A stretch of 64,000 bases of DNA from Hyphomicrobiales bacterium (GTDB taxonomy: Bacteria > Pseudomonadota > Alphaproteobacteria > Rhizobiales > Xanthobacteraceae), in assembly GCA_021730985.1 (NCBI GenBank), contig JAKFYI010000008.1, positions 124,001 through 188,000 of the forward strand, given 5' to 3'. Shown here piece after piece: positions 35,018-44,248 of this stretch; within the stretch, counting starts at the first letter, position 1, and each line of letters begins with the position of its first letter. The notes beneath the pieces are model-generated. The model was not told where the DNA came from and searched no databases. It worked only from the letters and a program-made list of their open reading frames with translations. The translations under genes and the position numbers were made by a program.

Positions 35018-37372
35018 GTGTCCGGCGGATCGTCCGTCCCTTCGGGGCCCTGGCATAAACAGCTTGCGCTCGGTGTGGAACGCATCGGGTTGATCTCGCT
35101 CGCGTTTCCGCGCGCCATCGGGCTCGTCCTGCTGGTCCTGATGGGGTTGGCGGCGGCCGGCGCCCATCGCCTCAAGGTCGATGATTCGCTGAGCCAGCTG
35201 TTCCGCTCCGACACGCCTGAGTTCAAGCAGTTCGAGGAGGTGACGCGGCGCTTCCCGTCGAGCGAGTACGACGTGCTGATCGTCGTCGAAGGCAAGAACC
35301 TGCTGTCGCGCGCCAATCTCGAAAAGCTGCGCGATCTCGTCACCGACGTTCAACTGGTGGACGGCACCCGCGGCATCATCTCGCTGTTCTCGGCCCGCCA
35401 GCCGCCCGAAGGCAATCAGCTTCCGGCGGCGCTTTTTCCGGCCGAACTGCCGGAGGGTGCCGCGTACGACGAACTGGTCAAGCGCATCCTCTCCAACGAA
35501 ATCATCCGCGGCAAGCTGCTGTCGGAGGACGGCGAACTGGCGCTGGTGGTGCTCGCGCTCGACCCGGCCATCGTGCAGACCAAGGGCCTCAACACCACGA
35601 TCGGCGAAATCCGGAAGGTGATGGCCGAGTCGCTCGGCGACACCGGCCTGCGCAATCAACTGGCCGGCGTGCCGGTGATGCAGCTTGAAATCCGCAACGC
35701 GGTCGAGCGCGACCGCCTGATCTACAACGCGGTGGGTTTCGCTGCGGGCTGCCTGATTGCAATACTGTTCTTCCGGCGCGTGTCGTTCATGATCATCGCC
35801 GCGGCGCCGCCGCTGGTCGCGATCCTGCTGTCGCTCGGCTTCCTGGGCTGGCTCGATTTCAGGCTGAACATGTTTCTCAACGTGATGACGCCGCTCATCA
35901 TGGTGATCAGCTTTTCCGACAGCATGCAGCTCACATTTGCGGCGCGCGACCGTCTGATCGCCGGCGAGAGCAAGTATGACGCGTTCCGCAATGCGCTGCT
36001 GGTGGTGGGGCCGGCCTGCGTGCTTACGCACGGCACCGCCGCGATTTCGTTCATCGCCCTGATGTTCTCGAACTCCGACCTGATCCGCACCTTCGGCGAG
36101 GCGGGCCTCGCCGCCACCGTGATCGCGCTGCTCGGCGTACTCATGCTGGTGCCGCTGCTCGGCGTGCTGCTCATTCGGAACGAGGAAAAATTCACAGCCT
36201 CGTTGCAGGTCAAGGACACCGGCGTCACCGTGCTGCGCCGGTTCTGCAGCTGGATCGCGGTGCGCATGGTCAGCCATCCGGTGGCCTACAGCTTGATCGC
36301 CATCGCGGTGGTGGTCGGTCTGTCGATCATCTACGCCAGCTTGGAGCCAAGATACCGGTTGGCCGACCAAGTGCCTGACAAGCAGCAGGCGGTCGAGGCG
36401 AGCGGGCGGCTGGATGCCAAGCTCACCGGCGCCAATCCGATCGACGTGCTGATCGAGTTCCCCAAGGGCGCGTCGCTCTATGACGAGCAAACCTTGAAGA
36501 CCATTGCTGACGTTCACGCCATCGTTGAGAAACAGGCCGGCGTGGGCAATGTGTGGTCGGTGGAATCGCTGCGCCGCTGGCTCGCCGAAAAGGCCGGCAG
36601 GAATGACGTTGCCACCCTCAAGCAATACATCGACTTGTTGCCCGAGTATCTCACGCGGCGCTTCGTGTCCGCCGAGCAGGACGCGGTGGTGGTCGCGGGC
36701 CGCATTCCTGACATCGACGCGAGCCAACTTCTGCCGACGGTGGACGCGCTGGACAAGGGGTTGGGCGCGGTTCGCTCCGCGCATCCCGGGTACAAAATCT
36801 CGGTGACGGGCCTTGCCGCCATTGCCGCGCGCAATAGCGCCAGCATGATCGGCAAGCTCAACATGGCGCTGACGGTTGAAATCGTGTTTGTTGCCGCCTT
36901 CATCGGTCTCGCGTTCCGTTCTTTCGTGGTGATGTTCGCCAGCATCCTGCCCGGCATTTTCCCGGTGGTGCTGGCCGGCACGGTGCTGTGGCTGATGGGC
37001 GAGGGGTTGCAATTCGCCAGCGTGGTCGCGCTGGTGGTGTCGTTCGGCCTGGGGTTGAGTGCGACGATTCACTTCCTCAACCGGTTGCGGCTGGAGGACA
37101 AGCCTGGCGTCGATCCCGGGGTGGGCGTGGAACGCGCCACGATTTTGGTGGGACCTGCCTTGATCTTGACCTCAGTGGTGTTGGCCTGTGGGTTGGCGGT
37201 GACGGTGTTCTCCGATCTGCCGTCGCTGCGCCTGTTCGGCTGGCTGAGCGCATTCGCGATGCTGGCGGCGTTGACGGCGGATCTCTTGATCCTGCGCCCG
37301 ACTGCGACGGTGCTTTATCAGATCGCCCGCTGGCTGGACGCCAGGCGTGGTAGAGGCAATTCAACTGTGTAA
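35018..37372 (+). CDS. MMPL/RND exporter, HpnN-like
   Basis: A 784-residue RND-superfamily lipid exporter starting with GTG behind GGAGAG. TM1 is FPRAIGLVLLVLMGLAAAGA, followed by the periplasmic domain with HRLKVDDSLSQLFRSDTPEF, a TM bundle (about 230-400) containing FLNVMTPLIMVISFSDSMQL, a second periplasmic domain (about 445-620) and a second bundle. It has the same layout as HpnN (10774) but is shorter. Its place directly upstream of hpnO suggests transport of hopanoids or another lipid; the substrate is not proven. Confidence 0.88.
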   Translation: MSGGSSVPSGPWHKQLALGVERIGLISLAFPRAIGLVLLVLMGLAAAGAHRLKVDDSLSQLFRSDTPEFKQFEEVTRRFPSSEYDVLIVVEGKNLLSRANLEKLRDLVTDVQLVDGTRGIISLFSARQPPEGNQLPAALFPAELPEGAAYDELVKRILSNEIIRGKLLSEDGELALVVLALDPAIVQTKGLNTTIGEIRKVMAESLGDTGLRNQLAGVPVMQLEIRNAVERDRLIYNAVGFAAGCLIAILFFRRVSFMIIAAAPPLVAILLSLGFLGWLDFRLNMFLNVMTPLIMVISFSDSMQLTFAARDRLIAGESKYDAFRNALLVVGPACVLTHGTAAISFIALMFSNSDLIRTFGEAGLAATVIALLGVLMLVPLLGVLLIRNEEKFTASLQVKDTGVTVLRRFCSWIAVRMVSHPVAYSLIAIAVVVGLSIIYASLEPRYRLADQVPDKQQAVEASGRLDAKLTGANPIDVLIEFPKGASLYDEQTLKTIADVHAIVEKQAGVGNVWSVESLRRWLAEKAGRNDVATLKQYIDLLPEYLTRRFVSAEQDAVVVAGRIPDIDASQLLPTVDALDKGLGAVRSAHPGYKISVTGLAAIAARNSASMIGKLNMALTVEIVFVAAFIGLAFRSFVVMFASILPGIFPVVLAGTVLWLMGEGLQFASVVALVVSFGLGLSATIHFLNRLRLEDKPGVDPGVGVERATILVGPALILTSVVLACGLAVTVFSDLPSLRLFGWLSAFAMLAALTADLLILRPTATVLYQIARWLDARRGRGNSTV

Positions 37373-37489
37373 GATCACGGGTTCTGCGACGCGTCTCTGC
37401 GACAATATGGGCAGTGAGCAAACCAGAACCGACGCTATGTTGGCCACTGCTCCGATCGCTAAAGGTGAAATCCGAGGCTGACCGACACG

Positions 37490-38872
37490 ATGAGCCAAGA
37501 AATCGCTGGCCTGTTTGCCGACCACGAAGCGGATCGTTTTGAGTTGCACAGCCGCCATCTCAACGAGCAGATGGTTCGGGTGTTGCGGACGATCGGTTAC
37601 GACGTGGGCTTCTGCAAAGGCGAGGGGCCCTATCTCTACGATCGGGCCGGCAGCCGCTATCTCGATCTGCTCAGCGGGTTCGGCGTGTTTGCCATCGGCC
37701 GCAATCATCCCGCGGTTCGCGAGGCGCTGAAGAACGCACTGGACGCCAACCTTCCCAACCTCGTGCAGTTCGATGTGCCGACGCTGGCCGGCGTTCTTGC
37801 CGAGCGGTTGCTGGCTTACACGCCCTATCTCGACAAGGTGTTCTTTGCCAATTCGGGAACCGAGGCGGTCGAGGCGGCGATCAAATTCGCGCGCGGCGCG
37901 ACCGGCCGCCCTGGCATCGTCTACTGCGATCATGCGTTTCACGGGCTGACGTACGGCGCGCTGTCGCTCAATGGCGACGACATGTTCCGCTCGGGCTTCG
38001 AGCCGCTGCTGCCGGACTGCGTAAGCGTTCCGTTCAACGACCTCGCCGCACTGGAGCGTGCGTTGCACGGGCGGAACGTCGCTGCCTTCATCGTCGAGCC
38101 GATCCAGGGCAAGGGCGTCAACCTGCCGTCGGACGACTACTTGAAGTCCGCCGCGGACCTATGCCGCCGTCACGGTACGCTGTTCGTCGCCGACGAAATC
38201 CAGACCGGGCTGGGCCGCACCGGAAAGTTTCTCGCCGTGGAACACTGGGGCGTCGAGCCGGACATGGTGCTGCTCGCGAAGAGCCTGTCGGGCGGCCAGG
38301 TGCCGGTCTCGGCCGTGCTGACCCGCAAGGCCATCTTCGAGAAAGTTTTCAACCGGATGGATCGTGCCGTGGTGCACGGCTCCACCTTCGCGAAGAACGA
38401 TCTTGCCATGGTGGCCGCGATCACCGCGCTCGACGTGATCGAGTCGGAGCGGCTGGTGCAGAACGCTGCGGAGAAGGGCGAGCGCCTGATCCAGTCGTTG
38501 CGCGCGATGATCCCGCGTTACGAGCTTCTGCACGACGTGCGCGGCAAGGGCATGATGATCGGCATCGAGTTCGGTCCGCCGAAGTCGCTGACCCTGAAGG
38601 CGTCGTGGAACATCGTCGAAACCGCGAGCAGCGGGCTGTTCTGTCAGTTGATCGCGATCCCGCTGTTCAAGGATCACAAGATCCTGACCCAGGTTGCCGG
38701 TCACGCCAGCCACACCATCAAGCTGCTGCCGCCGCTCGTCATCTCCTCCGAGGATTGCGACTGGATTGTCAGCGCCTTCGACGAAGTCATCGCCGCGAGC
38801 CACCGCGTTCCCGGCGCGGTCTGGTCGCTCGGCAAGACCTTGGTCGGCCACGCGCTGCGCGCCCGGGCCTGA
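37490..38872 (+). CDS. hpnO: Aminobacteriohopanetriol synthase (aminotransferase) HpnO
   Basis: A 460-residue class III PLP aminotransferase that converts the ribosylhopane-derived aldehyde to aminobacteriohopanetriol. The PLP lysine is Lys264 in LLAKSLSGGQVPVS; the cofactor aspartate is in FVADEIQTGLGRTGKF, and FFANSGTEAVEAAIKFARGA binds the phosphate. The N- and C-terminal segments (MVRVLRTIGYDV, VIAASHRVPGAVWSLGKTLV) match HpnO more closely than ornithine-type enzymes. The MMPL gene upstream supports a hopanoid role. Confidence 0.9.
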   Translation: MSQEIAGLFADHEADRFELHSRHLNEQMVRVLRTIGYDVGFCKGEGPYLYDRAGSRYLDLLSGFGVFAIGRNHPAVREALKNALDANLPNLVQFDVPTLAGVLAERLLAYTPYLDKVFFANSGTEAVEAAIKFARGATGRPGIVYCDHAFHGLTYGALSLNGDDMFRSGFEPLLPDCVSVPFNDLAALERALHGRNVAAFIVEPIQGKGVNLPSDDYLKSAADLCRRHGTLFVADEIQTGLGRTGKFLAVEHWGVEPDMVLLAKSLSGGQVPVSAVLTRKAIFEKVFNRMDRAVVHGSTFAKNDLAMVAAITALDVIESERLVQNAAEKGERLIQSLRAMIPRYELLHDVRGKGMMIGIEFGPPKSLTLKASWNIVETASSGLFCQLIAIPLFKDHKILTQVAGHASHTIKLLPPLVISSEDCDWIVSAFDEVIAASHRVPGAVWSLGKTLVGHALRARA

Positions 38873-38882
38873 GAGCTTCCCG

Positions 38883-39854
38883 GTGAAGATCGCAATTCCA
38901 GACGACTACCAGGACACGGTCGATAAGCTGTCCTGCTTCTCGCTGATCAAGCATCATGAGGTGACTCGCTACCGCGCGCCCGCGCGCGACCTCGATCAGC
39001 TGGTGGAGCGGTTAAAGGAAGCCGAGGTGGTGGTGTCGATCCGTGAGCGCGTTGAATTCTCGCGCGAACTGCTGGACCGGCTGCCCAAGCTCAAGCTGCT
39101 TGCTTTGGTCGGCCGTGGCGCCAGCACCATCGACTTCAAGGCTTGCACCGCGCTCGGAATTCCGGTCTCGACGGGAAAGAGCAATTCGCCCGACGCGCCG
39201 GCGGAGTTGACCGTCGCGCTGATCGTTGCGTCACGCCGGAACATCGCACTCGAAGCCGAGCGCATGAAGCGCGGCGACATGCCATGCACTTTGTCGCATC
39301 GCCTGAGCGGTTCCACGCTTGGGATCTATGGGCTGGGCTTCATCGGCCAACTGGTCGCGAAGTCCTTGGCCGGCATGGGAATGAAGGTGCTGGTCTGGGG
39401 CCAGGAGAAGTCGCTGCAGAAGGCGAGGGACGCGGGGTACGAGGTTGCGGCCGGAAAAGACGATCTGTTCGAGCGGTCTGACATTCTGTCGCTGCATGTG
39501 CGGCTGCGCCCCGAGACGCGAGGGATCGTCGGCCCTGCCGATCTCGCGCGGATGAAACCGACGGCTCTGATCGTCAACACCGCGCGGGCTGAACTGATTC
39601 AGCCGGGCGCGCTGGTGGAGGCTTTGCAGAAAGGCCGGCCTGGATATGCGGCGGTCGATGTCTACGAGGAGGAGCCGATCCTCGGTGGCAACCATCCTCT
39701 GCTCAAGATGCCGAACGCGCTGTGCGTGCCGCATCTCGGCTGGGCCGAGTGGGACAATTTCGAACTCTATTTCCGCGAATGCTTCGAGCAGATCGTGGCC
39801 TACGAGCGGGGAGAGCCGCTGCGGCTGGCCAATCCTGATGTGAAGCGGCGCTGA
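38883..39854 (+). CDS. D-2-hydroxyacid dehydrogenase
   Basis: 323 residues from a GTG ten bases after hpnO. It has the N-terminal substrate domain (KIAIPDDYQDTVDKLSCFSL), the NAD motif LGIYGLGFIGQLVAKSLAGM, the catalytic arginine region with NTARAELIQPGALVEAL, the glutamate in DVYEEEP, and a late PHLGWAEWDNFELYF with the active-site His. PGDH/D-lactate family; the actual acid is unknown. Its tight spacing to hpnO suggests co-transcription rather than a shared pathway. Confidence 0.88.
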   Translation: MKIAIPDDYQDTVDKLSCFSLIKHHEVTRYRAPARDLDQLVERLKEAEVVVSIRERVEFSRELLDRLPKLKLLALVGRGASTIDFKACTALGIPVSTGKSNSPDAPAELTVALIVASRRNIALEAERMKRGDMPCTLSHRLSGSTLGIYGLGFIGQLVAKSLAGMGMKVLVWGQEKSLQKARDAGYEVAAGKDDLFERSDILSLHVRLRPETRGIVGPADLARMKPTALIVNTARAELIQPGALVEALQKGRPGYAAVDVYEEEPILGGNHPLLKMPNALCVPHLGWAEWDNFELYFRECFEQIVAYERGEPLRLANPDVKRR

Positions 39855-39868
39855 CTTGTTCGCTGCCG

Positions 39869-40756
39869 CTACTGTCGCTGCGTTACCAGCAGCACGCGTC
39901 CGGCGCTCGGTGTCTTGCTGACCTGGGCGCGGATCGCGGCCCAGCGCGGATCGGCGAGATCGTAAACGCGCACCGGCACGGCATTGCGCGATTTCCAGTC
40001 TCCCGATAGCCGGTCGGCAACCGCCGCATCGATCAAGACTCGCGTCTGGCTGGCCGCTTCGGCGGCCGGCAGGAACGCGGACCACTCGGCGGGCTGGACG
40101 AGTCCACGGCCGGCCGCATCCGCGACGGTGCGCCGGATCAAGTCCGCCGACACGTCCACGTCGTGGAAGCCGTCCTTGGTCAACTGAGGCTGGAGCGATC
40201 GCACCCGCGGCGGTCCAAAGGCGGTGCGGTCGTCGATGTTCACCATTGCGAACTGCATGACGCGGTAGGTGGGCGCAGGCTCCTGCCACATCCGCAAGCC
40301 GATCGCGGCCACCACCAGCGTGGCCGCGACAGCCGCGCCCAGGCCGGACCATTGCCAGGCCGACAGCATCGACCAGAAGCTGAATGATTTGCCCGGCGAC
40401 GCGGCGGCGGCAGTTCGCTCCTTGGGGCGCGACGCTAGGACGCGGGAGGCGAGCGCGGCGGGCACGCCCGGTCCGTCGTTGGCGGCGGCGATCAGCCTTC
40501 GTTCGAGCACTCGCTCGGAGGCGAATCCGTTGCGCTTGGTGAGTTCGGCGGCCTGGTCAGCCTCCGAGGCCGACAGACGGCCGGTGACCCAATTATCCAG
40601 AAGAGCTTCCTGCTCCACGGTCAGGGGCGCGCCTCCGCGGGGACGATGAGACAGGGCCAGCAACATGGCCTGGTCGATCGCCAACAGTTCGCTCGGCGGT
40701 TCCCCTGGGGGACCCGATCCCACGCGGTTCGGGTCCTGGCTCATATCGGACCCCAT
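39869..40756 (-). CDS. Membrane protein, likely anti-sigma factor
   Basis: About 295 residues from the ATG at 40756, preceded by GGAG. The N-terminal cytoplasmic part (about 1-105) contains LTVEQEALLDNWVTGRLSAS, a TM helix is SGLGAAVAATLVVAAIGLRM, and the rest is periplasmic. It is encoded directly downstream of an ECF sigma gene, the standard arrangement for a membrane anti-sigma factor. I see no zinc HxxxCxxC motif, so the assignment rests on context and topology. Confidence 0.65.
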   Translation of the reverse strand: MGSDMSQDPNRVGSGPPGEPPSELLAIDQAMLLALSHRPRGGAPLTVEQEALLDNWVTGRLSASEADQAAELTKRNGFASERVLERRLIAAANDGPGVPAALASRVLASRPKERTAAAASPGKSFSFWSMLSAWQWSGLGAAVAATLVVAAIGLRMWQEPAPTYRVMQFAMVNIDDRTAFGPPRVRSLQPQLTKDGFHDVDVSADLIRRTVADAAGRGLVQPAEWSAFLPAAEAASQTRVLIDAAVADRLSGDWKSRNAVPVRVYDLADPRWAAIRAQVSKTPSAGRVLLVTQRQ

Positions 40757-40838
40757 GACATCGGCTCCATCATCCCCTGCAGCTCCGCACCGGCGATTCA
40801 CCGGTCCTCACCCAAAGACGTATCCCGGCGGGCCCGAG

Positions 40839-41456
40839 TTACACCCGGACTGGAAAATACTCTGGAACCATATTCTTAAGTGTCGCCAAAAGCTTGGCCT
40901 GGGCCCGGGACAGCGCAGTGCGCAGCGCACCGACCGACATGCCCAGCCGGGCTGCCATCGCCTCGTTGCTGGTTTCGCGGCAGAACTTGCCGCAAATCAG
41001 CACCCGGTCGCGGGCATCCAGCTTGGCCCAGGCCTCGATGCCTTTGCGGCGGAGTTCCTTGAGCAGCAGCATCGAGGTGGCAGTCTCGTCCCCGGCCTGG
41101 CCGAATGGCTCGAGTTCGGTCAGGCCCCCGACCGATTCCTCACGCCAGCGCTTGGCGCGGTGGAAGTCGATCACGAAATTCCGCACGACCTTGGACAGGT
41201 AGATTGGCAGAGAAGTGCCGCGCTGCCAGAGCTTCAGGACGTGGTAATCGCGCTCCACCAGCCGCTCGAAGAACCCCTGAAACAGGTCCGGGACGTCGGA
41301 AGGGCCGGTCCGGGCGCGGATGCAGTGATAAATCAGCCGTTCGTGCCGGCGATAGAACAGGTCGAACGCGCCGCGCTCGCCCCGGATCAGCCGATCGACC
41401 AGCTCAATATCGGAAAGTTCGCTGCCATCCGCCGGGGCAGGCGTTTTTCCAGGCAT
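40839..41456 (-). CDS. RNA polymerase ECF-type sigma factor
   Basis: 205 residues. Region 2 runs from about 17 to 95 (RGERGAFDLFYRRHERLIYH, then LPIYLSKVVRNFVIDFHRAK) and region 4 from about 145 to 198 (LDARDRVLICGKFCRETSNE, AARLGMSVGALRTALSRAQA). It lacks a sigma 1 or 3 region, as ECF factors do. Its downstream membrane protein is probably its regulator. It is divergent from the secreted caspase-like gene at 41892, a possible target. Confidence 0.9.
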   Translation of the reverse strand: MPGKTPAPADGSELSDIELVDRLIRGERGAFDLFYRRHERLIYHCIRARTGPSDVPDLFQGFFERLVERDYHVLKLWQRGTSLPIYLSKVVRNFVIDFHRAKRWREESVGGLTELEPFGQAGDETATSMLLLKELRRKGIEAWAKLDARDRVLICGKFCRETSNEAMAARLGMSVGALRTALSRAQAKLLATLKNMVPEYFPVRV

Positions 41457-41891
41457 TTTCCAGCGTCCCCGTCTTGGTATTCAGCCTTTGACGAATGTGG
41501 TGCCGACCAAACGACCAGTCCAAGCGGGCAAAATACCCGAAAGCTCGATTCCGCGCTGCCGCAAATGCTGCACCGGGGGGCCATGTTTGGCAACCAACAG
41601 TCGGCTAACCTCTCATGGCCTGTAACGATTCACGATCCGGGCCCGTCCTCATCAGGGAGGGGGCTGCGGGCCCTGGAGCCCACGGGCAGGTCCGCAAACC
41701 CACCGTCCAGGACTGCCGGATCCTTCCACCGATCAGTCAATTCCTGAACGGCTGAATTTGCGTAACCGAGCCTAAACTACTATAGTTTGCGGTCTTCGGG
41801 GGGCCTCAAGGGGGGGATTTGCTCTGCGTATCCCCGCTGAACCTCAGATCGAGATCGCGCAACTGATGATGCAGCGCACTGAGGGCACGCC
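41457..41891. other. Divergent sigma/caspase promoter region
   Basis: 435 bp between the ECF sigma gene and the caspase-like gene. Apart from the promoter/palindrome at 41758-41788 I see no gene. Runs of G and C near 41660-41690 and 41798-41815 may fold but give no clear terminator. Confidence 0.5.
41758..41788 (+). promoter_or_regulatory. Candidate promoter and palindrome for the caspase-like gene
   Basis: -35 TTGCGT (41758-41763), a 17-bp spacer and -10 TATAGT (41781-41786). The -10 lies inside the inverted repeat AAACTA-CTA-TAGTTT (41774-41788), an operator-like position. The start codon is about 104 bp downstream. Confidence 0.45.
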
Positions 41892-43826
41892 ATGATCAAG
41901 CATCTCCTGGCTTCAACCGTGGCGATCGCAGCGGCCGCATTCCTGGCCCTCTCGCCCAACACCGCTTACGCCAACAAGCGGGTCGCGCTCGTGATCGGCA
42001 ACTCGGCCTACCAGAACGTTGCAAAGCTGCCGAACCCCTCCAAAGACGCGAACGCAGTCGGTCAGATGTTCAAGAAGGCCGGGTTCGACACCGTGATCAC
42101 TGCGCACGACCAAGGCAACCTCGAGTTCAAGCGTACGATGCGCAAGTTCGAGGACGCGGCGCACGATGCCGATATCGTGGTCGTGTTCTATGCCGGCCAC
42201 GGCATCGAAATCGGCGGCACCAACTTCCTGATTCCGACCGATGCCAAGCTTGCGACCGACCGCGATGCCAAGGACGAAGCGATCTCGATGGATCGTCTGA
42301 TTGAGTCGGTCGAGCAGGGCACCCCGAAGAAGTTGCGGCTGATCATTCTCGATGCCTGCCGCGATAACCCGTTCTCCAAGACGATGAAGCGTCAGCGCTA
42401 CGCTGCGTTGCGCTCGAGCGGCGTGACCGGAGGTCTCGGTGCCGCCGATCCGACCGCGTCGCACACCTTGATCGCCTATGCGTCCAAGGCCGGCTCTACC
42501 GCCGAGGACGGCGAGGGCGAGAACAGCCCGTTCACCACAGCGTTGCTCAAGAGCCTGACCGTTCCCGGCCTCGACATCCGTCTGGCATTCGGCCGGGTTC
42601 GCGACGAGGTCATGAAGCTCACCAACCAGAAGCAGGAGCCGTTCGTGTACGGCTCGCTCGGTGGCGACAACATCTCGCTGGTGCCGGCGGTGGTGGACTT
42701 GGTCAAGGAAATCGACCCGGCCAAGATCAAGGCCGACTACGACCTGGTCGCCCAGGTCGGCACCAAGCGGGCGTTCGAGATCTTCATCGGCAACTACAAG
42801 ACCGGCTTCTACGTCGATCTCGCCCGCGAGCAGCTTTCCGAACTGACCAAGCTCGCGGCGCTGGAGCCCACGACATCGCCGTCCGCGAGGCCTTCCACCG
42901 AGGAGCAGCGGACGTGGAGCAGGCTTGAGTCCACCAACGATGCGGCTGCGATTCAGAAGTTCATCGACCGCTATCCGAACTCCCCGCTCGCCATTACGGC
43001 CAAGAACCGCCTGGTTGTTCTGGAGCGCGGCGCGAAGGAACGCGAAATCGTTGCCCAGCGCGCGGACGAGGAACGTCGCGCCAAGGCTGCCTCCGATGCC
43101 GAGCGGCAGCGCGTGGAGCGTGAGGCCGAGGCCAAGCGTGCCGAGGACGAGCGCCGCCTGAAGATCGCGAAGTCCGAGCGCGAGAGGGAAGATCTGCAGG
43201 CCAAGCTGAAGCGCGAAGACGAAGAGCGCCGCACCAAGCTAGCCGAGGTTGAGCAGCGCCACACCGAACTACAGGCCCAGATCAAGCGTTTGGAAGACGA
43301 CCGCCGCGCCAAGCAGGCCGAAGCCGAGCGTCAGAAGGCGCAGGAACGCCAACAGGTTGCGTCGCTGCAGCGCCCGGACGACAAGCCGCCAGCACGCGCT
43401 GCGAACACGCCGGCGCAGATCAAGTCCGCGCAGGCCGAACTGAGCCGCATCGGCTGCTTCTCCGGCGCGGCCGACGGCGCCTACAACGACGCCACGAAGA
43501 TCGCCGTCCGGCGCTATCTGCTGCAGCAGCGCCGCCCGGCGGCCGATATCGAGATCACCGACGACGTCGTCAACGAACTCGGCGCGCACAAATCTCGGAT
43601 CTGCCCGCTGGTGTGCCAAGCCGGCTATGTCGTGTCGGGCGAAACCTGCGTGGTCGAGCAGAAGGCTCCGCCGGCGACCGCCAAGCGCGAAGAGCCGAAG
43701 AACAACAAGAAGCCTGAGAAGAAGCAGGAAGCCAAGCAGGAGAGGACGCAGCCTCAGGCCAAGCAGACCGCCGCGGCCCCGTCATCGGGCCGTTCCGGCA
43801 GCGCAGTGATGGGCGTTGGCTTCTAA
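41892..43826 (+). CDS. Secreted caspase-like (C14) protease with coiled coil
   Basis: 644 residues. Signal peptide (1-27, ending NTAYA), then a caspase-like p20 domain (about 29-260) with the catalytic His103 in VVFYAGHGIEIGG and Cys156 in LDACRDNPF. Next comes a linker with WSRLESTNDAAAIQKFIDRY (about 340-375), a long charged coiled coil (about 385-490), a peptidoglycan-binding-like fold (AQAELSRIGCFSGAADGAYN) and a Lys/Glu-rich tail ending GSAVMGVGF. Bacterial caspase-like enzymes cleave after Lys or Arg; the target is unknown. It starts a cluster with a second caspase-fold gene at 44249. Confidence 0.9.
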   Translation: MIKHLLASTVAIAAAAFLALSPNTAYANKRVALVIGNSAYQNVAKLPNPSKDANAVGQMFKKAGFDTVITAHDQGNLEFKRTMRKFEDAAHDADIVVVFYAGHGIEIGGTNFLIPTDAKLATDRDAKDEAISMDRLIESVEQGTPKKLRLIILDACRDNPFSKTMKRQRYAALRSSGVTGGLGAADPTASHTLIAYASKAGSTAEDGEGENSPFTTALLKSLTVPGLDIRLAFGRVRDEVMKLTNQKQEPFVYGSLGGDNISLVPAVVDLVKEIDPAKIKADYDLVAQVGTKRAFEIFIGNYKTGFYVDLAREQLSELTKLAALEPTTSPSARPSTEEQRTWSRLESTNDAAAIQKFIDRYPNSPLAITAKNRLVVLERGAKEREIVAQRADEERRAKAASDAERQRVEREAEAKRAEDERRLKIAKSEREREDLQAKLKREDEERRTKLAEVEQRHTELQAQIKRLEDDRRAKQAEAERQKAQERQQVASLQRPDDKPPARAANTPAQIKSAQAELSRIGCFSGAADGAYNDATKIAVRRYLLQQRRPAADIEITDDVVNELGAHKSRICPLVCQAGYVVSGETCVVEQKAPPATAKREEPKNNKKPEKKQEAKQERTQPQAKQTAAAPSSGRSGSAVMGVGF

Positions 43827-43852
43827 TGCAAGCTCGGCGAAGGAATAAGCGG

Positions 43853-44158
43853 ATGTTGAGCAAACAGCTTGGTCTTGTGGCTGGAACCGTACTTTTGATT
43901 GCCGCGGGTTCGATCGCGCCGGCCTCGGCGACAGACATGCCGCTGACGAAGTCGAAGCCTGCTGCTGCCACCGCTGTGCCGGCGGTGGGCACCGCACCCA
44001 GGATGGCTGTCGAGCGACGCGCGATCCGCAGAACTGTCGTGAGGCGCGCCGCGCCTGCTCCGCTCATTCGGGTGGCCGTGGTGGAGCGCCGCACCTCCGA
44101 TTGCGGTTTGAACTTTTGCTGGCGAAATTATCCGCTGATTCTCGGTGTTGGTTTCTAG
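43853..44158 (+). CDS. Small secreted basic protein
   Basis: 101 residues from the ATG at 43853 with AAGGA upstream; an earlier ATG at 43826 overlaps the caspase stop. Signal peptide LGLVAGTVLLIAAGSIAPAS, then an Ala/Val/Arg-rich region (RRAIRRTVVRRAAPAPLIRV), two cysteines (SDCGLNFCWRNYP) and the end LILGVGF. The last four residues, GVGF, also end the caspase-like protein before it. Function unknown, but it lies between two caspase-fold genes. Confidence 0.65.
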   Translation: MLSKQLGLVAGTVLLIAAGSIAPASATDMPLTKSKPAAATAVPAVGTAPRMAVERRAIRRTVVRRAAPAPLIRVAVVERRTSDCGLNFCWRNYPLILGVGF

Positions 44159-44248
44159 CGAATCGCGGCCGTCGACCGTACGGAGCCTGGGGGCGAACGG
44201 TTCTCGCAAGCGAGGCCACGAGGTCGGTCGGCGTCTTAGGGAGACGGC

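Noticed and set aside
34850..37072. 740-codon open frame antisense to the MMPL exporter
   Set aside because: Low-complexity His/Gln/Arg-rich shadow; the forward frame encodes a complete RND protein.
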